Shown here piece after piece: positions 60,721 to 64,000 of a DNA stretch of 64,000 nucleotides; the stretch's first letter is position 1, and every line of letters starts with the position of its first letter. The notes under the pieces are model-generated. The model made no database searches. It was given only the letters and a program-made list of their open reading frames with translations, and was not told the origin of the DNA. The DNA is from Pseudomonas entomophila. Its GTDB lineage: Bacteria; Pseudomonadota; Gammaproteobacteria; Pseudomonadales; Pseudomonadaceae. Position numbers and translations under genes: made by a program. The stretch covers positions 1 to 64,000 of the forward strand of contig NZ_JARGCS010000007.1 of the NCBI RefSeq assembly GCF_029193575.1, given 5' to 3'.

Positions 60721-61803
60721 ATGCGCATTCTTGTCACTGGCGGCGCCGGCTTCATCGGCTCGGCGCTGATCCGCCACCTGATCGGCAGCACCGAGCACGA
60801 GGTCCTGAACCTCGACAAACTGACCTACGCCGGCAACCTGGAATCGCTGCAAGGCATCGCCAGCGACGCCCGCTATGAATTCGTCCAGGCCGACATCTGT
60901 GACCGCGCTGCGCTGGATGCCGTGCTGCAACGCTTCGCCCCGCAGGCGATCATGCACCTGGCGGCAGAGTCCCATGTGGACCGCTCCATCGATGGCCCCG
61001 CCGCGTTCATCGAGACCAATGTGGTTGGCACTTACACGCTGCTGGAAGCCACCCGCGCCTACTGGCTGGAACTGCCCGCCACCGAGCGCGCCGCGTTTCG
61101 CTTCCACCACATCTCTACCGACGAGGTGTACGGCGACCTGCACGGCGCCGACGCGCTGTTCACCGAAACCACGCCCTACGCCCCGAGTTCGCCCTACTCC
61201 GCGAGCAAGGCAGCCTCCGACCACCTGGTGCGTGCGTGGCACCGCACCTATGGCTTGCCGGTACTGCTGACCAACTGCTCTAACAACTACGGCCCGTTCC
61301 ACTTCCCGGAAAAGCTGATCCCGTTGATGATCCTCAATGCCCTGGCCGGCAAGCCACTGCCGGTGTACGGCGATGGCCAGCAGGTGCGCGACTGGCTGTT
61401 CGTCGAAGACCACGCCCGCGCCCTGCTGACGGTGGTGACCGAGGGCAAGGTCGGCGAAACCTACAACATCGGCGGCCATAACGAGCAGAAGAACATCGAT
61501 GTTGTACGCACCCTCTGCGCCCTGCTCGAAGAGCTGGCGCCCCAGCGCCCGGCCGGCGTCGCCCATTACGCCGACCTGATCACCTTCGTCCAGGACCGCC
61601 CTGGCCACGACCTGCGCTACGCCATCGACGCCGGCAAGATCGAACGCGAACTGGGCTGGGTACCCGCCGAAACCTTCGAATCCGGACTGCGCAAGACCGT
61701 GCAGTGGTACCTGGACAACCTCCCGTGGTGCCGTCACGTGCAAGATGGCACCTACCAGGGCGAGCGCCTGGGCCACTCCGACTTCAAGGACCTGATCGCA
61801 TGA
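60721..61803 (+). CDS. rmlB: dTDP-glucose 4,6-dehydratase
   Basis: The 360-residue enzyme converts dTDP-D-glucose to dTDP-4-keto-6-deoxyglucose, step two of dTDP-L-rhamnose synthesis. It has the NAD-binding Rossmann motif GGAGFIGS near the start, the catalytic Thr-Asp-Glu in [11 protein letters not shown], the YSASK catalytic Tyr-Lys pair, and [19 protein letters not shown]. It opens the rml operon and its stop overlaps the rmlA ATG (ATGA). The first 249 bases upstream are intergenic and probably hold the promoter. Confidence 0.97.
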   Translation: MRILVTGGAGFIGSALIRHLIGSTEHEVLNLDKLTYAGNLESLQGIASDARYEFVQADICDRAALDAVLQRFAPQAIMHLAAESHVDRSIDGPAAFIETNVVGTYTLLEATRAYWLELPATERAAFRFHHISTDEVYGDLHGADALFTETTPYAPSSPYSASKAASDHLVRAWHRTYGLPVLLTNCSNNYGPFHFPEKLIPLMILNALAGKPLPVYGDGQQVRDWLFVEDHARALLTVVTEGKVGETYNIGGHNEQKNIDVVRTLCALLEELAPQRPAGVAHYADLITFVQDRPGHDLRYAIDAGKIERELGWVPAETFESGLRKTVQWYLDNLPWCRHVQDGTYQGERLGHSDFKDLIA

Positions 61804-62675
61804 CCAAGGGCATCGTCCTCGCCGGGGGCTCCGGCACCCGCCTGCACCCCATCACCCTCGGGGTCTCCAAGCAGTTGCTGCCGATCTACGACAAGCCGAT
61901 GATCTACTACCCGATCTCGGTGCTGATGCTTGCTGGCATCCGTGACATCCTGCTGATCTCCACGCCCCAGGACCTGCCGCAGTACCGCCAGCTGTTCGGC
62001 GACGGCAGCGCGTTCGGCATCAACGTCAGCTATGCCGAGCAGCCTTCACCCGATGGCCTGGCCCAGGCGTTCCTGATCGGTGAGGACTTCATCGGCGACG
62101 ACGCGGTGTGCCTGATCCTCGGCGACAACATCTTCCACGGCCAGGGCTTCAGCGAGCAGTTGCAGCGGGCAGTCGCCCACCCCTCGGGCGCCACGGTGTT
62201 CGGTTACTGGGTCAAGGACCCGGAGCGCTTCGGCGTGGTCGAGTTCGACGTCCATGGCCGTGCCCTGTCGATCGAGGAAAAGCCCGCGCAGCCGAAGTCC
62301 AGCTACGCCGTCACCGGCCTGTACTTCTACGACAACGACGTGGTCGAGATCGCCAAGACCATTCGCCCCTCGCCGCGCGGCGAGCTGGAGATCACCGACG
62401 TCACCAACGCCTACCTGCAGCGCGGCGACCTGCGCGTGGAGCGCTTCGGCCGTGGCTTCGCCTGGCTCGACACCGGCACCCACGACAGCCTGCTGGAAGC
62501 CTCGCAATACGTGCAGACCATCGAGCACCGGCAGGGCCTGAAGGTCGCCTGCCTGGAGGAAATCGCTTTCCAGAAAGGCTGGATCAGCCGTGACCAACTG
62601 CTGGCCAAGGCCGCTGAGTTGAAAAAGACCGGCTATGGCCAATACCTGGGCAAACTGGCCGAAGAGACGCCATGA
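61800..62675 (+). CDS. rmlA: Glucose-1-phosphate thymidylyltransferase
   Basis: The 291-residue enzyme makes dTDP-glucose from dTTP and glucose-1-phosphate, the first step of the pathway. It has the nucleotide-binding [25 protein letters not shown] near its start (motif GGSGTRLHP), [22 protein letters not shown], and VVEFD with [12 protein letters not shown] take ATG 61800, overlapping the rmlB stop; the frame upstream lies in rmlB. It overlaps rmlC by four bases. Confidence 0.97.
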   Translation: MTKGIVLAGGSGTRLHPITLGVSKQLLPIYDKPMIYYPISVLMLAGIRDILLISTPQDLPQYRQLFGDGSAFGINVSYAEQPSPDGLAQAFLIGEDFIGDDAVCLILGDNIFHGQGFSEQLQRAVAHPSGATVFGYWVKDPERFGVVEFDVHGRALSIEEKPAQPKSSYAVTGLYFYDNDVVEIAKTIRPSPRGELEITDVTNAYLQRGDLRVERFGRGFAWLDTGTHDSLLEASQYVQTIEHRQGLKVACLEEIAFQKGWISRDQLLAKAAELKKTGYGQYLGKLAEETP

Positions 62676-63217
62676 AGATCATCCCCACCACGATCCCTGA
62701 CGTGCTGATCGTCGAACCCAAGGTGTTCGGCGACAGCCGCGGCTTCTTCCTCGAAAGCTTCAATGCCCGCGACTTCGCGGCGCAGACCGGCCTCGGTGCA
62801 AGCTTCGTCCAGGACAACCACTCGCGCTCCCAGCGCGGCGTGCTGCGTGGCCTGCACTACCAGGTCGACAACCCCCAGGGCAAGCTGGTGCGCGTCACCC
62901 AGGGCGAGGTGCTGGACGTGGCCGTGGACATCCGCCGCAGCTCGCCGAGCTTCGGCCAGTCGGTGGTGGTGCGCCTGAACGCCGACGACCACCGCCAGCT
63001 ATGGATTCCGCCAGGCTTTGCCCACGGTTTCCTGGTGCTCAGCGAGAGCGCCGATTTCCTCTACAAGACCACCGACTACTACAACCCCGCCGCCGAGCGC
63101 TGCATCCGCTGGGACGACCCGGACCTGGCCATCGACTGGGGCCTGCGCGAACCGCCGCAACTGTCGGCCAAGGACCAGGCCGGCGTGTGCCTGCGCGATG
63201 CCGAGCTGTTCCCATGA
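62672..63217 (+). CDS. rmlC: dTDP-4-dehydrorhamnose 3,5-epimerase
   Basis: The 181-residue cupin-fold enzyme epimerises C3 and C5 of the keto sugar. It has [15 protein letters not shown], the catalytic His in [24 protein letters not shown], and [16 protein letters not shown] with [13 protein letters not shown] near the end. It is coupled to rmlA and rmlD by ATGA overlaps on both sides. Length is standard. Confidence 0.97.
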   Translation: MKIIPTTIPDVLIVEPKVFGDSRGFFLESFNARDFAAQTGLGASFVQDNHSRSQRGVLRGLHYQVDNPQGKLVRVTQGEVLDVAVDIRRSSPSFGQSVVVRLNADDHRQLWIPPGFAHGFLVLSESADFLYKTTDYYNPAAERCIRWDDPDLAIDWGLREPPQLSAKDQAGVCLRDAELFP

Positions 63218-64000
63218 AGATCCTCGTGTGTGGCCGCAACGGCCAGGTGGCGCACGCCCTGCAAGCGCACCTAGCCGGCCTGGGCGAGGTGCATGCGCTA
63301 GGCCGCGAACAGCTCGACCTGGCGCACCCCGAGCAGCTGCGCGCGCCGCTGCGCCAGCTGGCGCCCGACCTGATCATCAACGCCGCCGCGCACACGGCGG
63401 TGGACCAGGCCGAAAGCGAGCCGGCGCTGGCCTTCGCGATCAACGCCGAAAGCCCGCGCGTGCTGGCCGAGGAAGCCGCGCGGCGGGGCGTGCCGCTGAT
63501 CCACTACTCCACCGACTACGTGTTCGATGGCAGCAAATCCACGCCCTACACCGAAGACGACGCCACCGGCCCACTGGGTGTCTACGGCGCCAGCAAGCTG
63601 GCCGGCGAGCAGGCGATCACCGCGGTTGGCGGCCAGCACCTGATTCTGCGTACCAGCTGGGTCTATTCGCGCCATGGCCGCAACTTCCTGCTGACCCTGC
63701 AGCGCCTGCTGCAGGAGCGCCCGCAGGTGCGCGTGGTGGCCGACCAGTTCGGCGCGCCCACCTGGGCCGGCAGCATCGCCGCCGGCACCCGCGCCCTGGT
63801 CGAGCGCTGGTGCGCGGGCGAGGCCGGGGCCTGGGGCACCTACCATTTCACGGCCCAAGGCGAGACCTCGTGGTTCGGTTTCGCCGAGGCCATCGGCGCC
63901 CACCTGAAGGCCCAGGGCCTGCCCTGCGCCGAGCTGCTGCCGATCACGTCCAGCGAGTACCCGACCCCGGCCCGCCGCCCGCTAAACTCGCGCCTGGACT
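63214..64000 (+). CDS. rmlD: dTDP-4-dehydrorhamnose reductase (3' end off the right edge)
   Basis: The visible 262 codons encode the last enzyme of dTDP-L-rhamnose synthesis: the NAD(P)-binding GRNGQVAHAL at the start, NAAAHTAVDQAE, HYSTDYVFDGSKSTPY, the catalytic YGASKLAGEQ and LRTSWVYSRHGRNF. The family is near 295 residues, so about 35 residues are missing. It overlaps rmlC by four bases. In P. aeruginosa the order is rmlBDAC; here rmlD is last. Confidence 0.96.
   Translation, partial: MKILVCGRNGQVAHALQAHLAGLGEVHALGREQLDLAHPEQLRAPLRQLAPDLIINAAAHTAVDQAESEPALAFAINAESPRVLAEEAARRGVPLIHYSTDYVFDGSKSTPYTEDDATGPLGVYGASKLAGEQAITAVGGQHLILRTSWVYSRHGRNFLLTLQRLLQERPQVRVVADQFGAPTWAGSIAAGTRALVERWCAGEAGAWGTYHFTAQGETSWFGFAEAIGAHLKAQGLPCAELLPITSSEYPTPARRPLNSRLD

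Overview
The window is high-GC Pseudomonas chromosome, most likely from the P. putida group. This rests on the REP palindromes typical of that group, an H1/K1-like type VI secretion system (T6SS) with the tagQRST-ppkA-pppA control branch, OprD- and TonB-type outer-membrane proteins, and aguA. Species is not decided by the sequence.

Region 1 (1 to about 9100) is an accessory island with visibly lower GC and less biased codon use. It opens with an IS66-type element that runs off the left edge. Next comes a tightly overlapping three-gene operon on the minus strand: a sce7726-like protein with a PD-(D/E)XK-like core, a sce7725/Beta-like protein, and a zinc-finger RES-domain protein, a family that attacks NAD+. 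It is followed by a DUF3883 nuclease-like protein, a probable ADP-ribosyltransferase-fold protein, an IS5/IS427-group element with a frameshifting transposase and CTAG flanks, and a RelBE-type toxin-antitoxin pair. This looks like a defence or conflict island. The sce7726-sce7725-RES operon is my first candidate for an incompletely described system.

Region 2 (9103-14102) holds a TonB-dependent siderophore receptor, divergent from an OmpR/EnvZ-type two-component pair, and a small secreted protein made of 14-residue tandem repeats.

Region 3 (14174-51708) is a complete T6SS. The left arm on the minus strand reads fha-tssJ-tssK-tssL-tssM-tagF-pppA-ppkA-tagT-tagS-tagR-tagQ and continues, after a REP, into a candidate effector with two related membrane proteins that may be its immunity proteins. 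The right arm on the plus strand reads tssA-tssB-tssC-hcp-tae4-immunity-tssE-tssF-tssG-tssH-vgrG-eagR-rhs-immunity. The tae4/immunity pair sits where tagJ is found in the P. aeruginosa H1 cluster. PpkA, PppA, Fha and TagQRST are the parts of a threonine-phosphorylation control switch. Predicted cargo is a peptidoglycan amidase (Tae4), a prePAAR Rhs protein with a putative HNH-like tip, and the candidate membrane-active effector.

Region 4 (51762-64000) carries an OprD-family porin, a second TonB receptor with a good Fur-box candidate, a small hypothetical protein, agmatine deiminase, a phosphotransferase-aminotransferase fusion, and the dTDP-L-rhamnose genes in the order rmlB-A-C-D, with rmlD cut by the right edge. 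No tRNA, rRNA or CRISPR array was seen.
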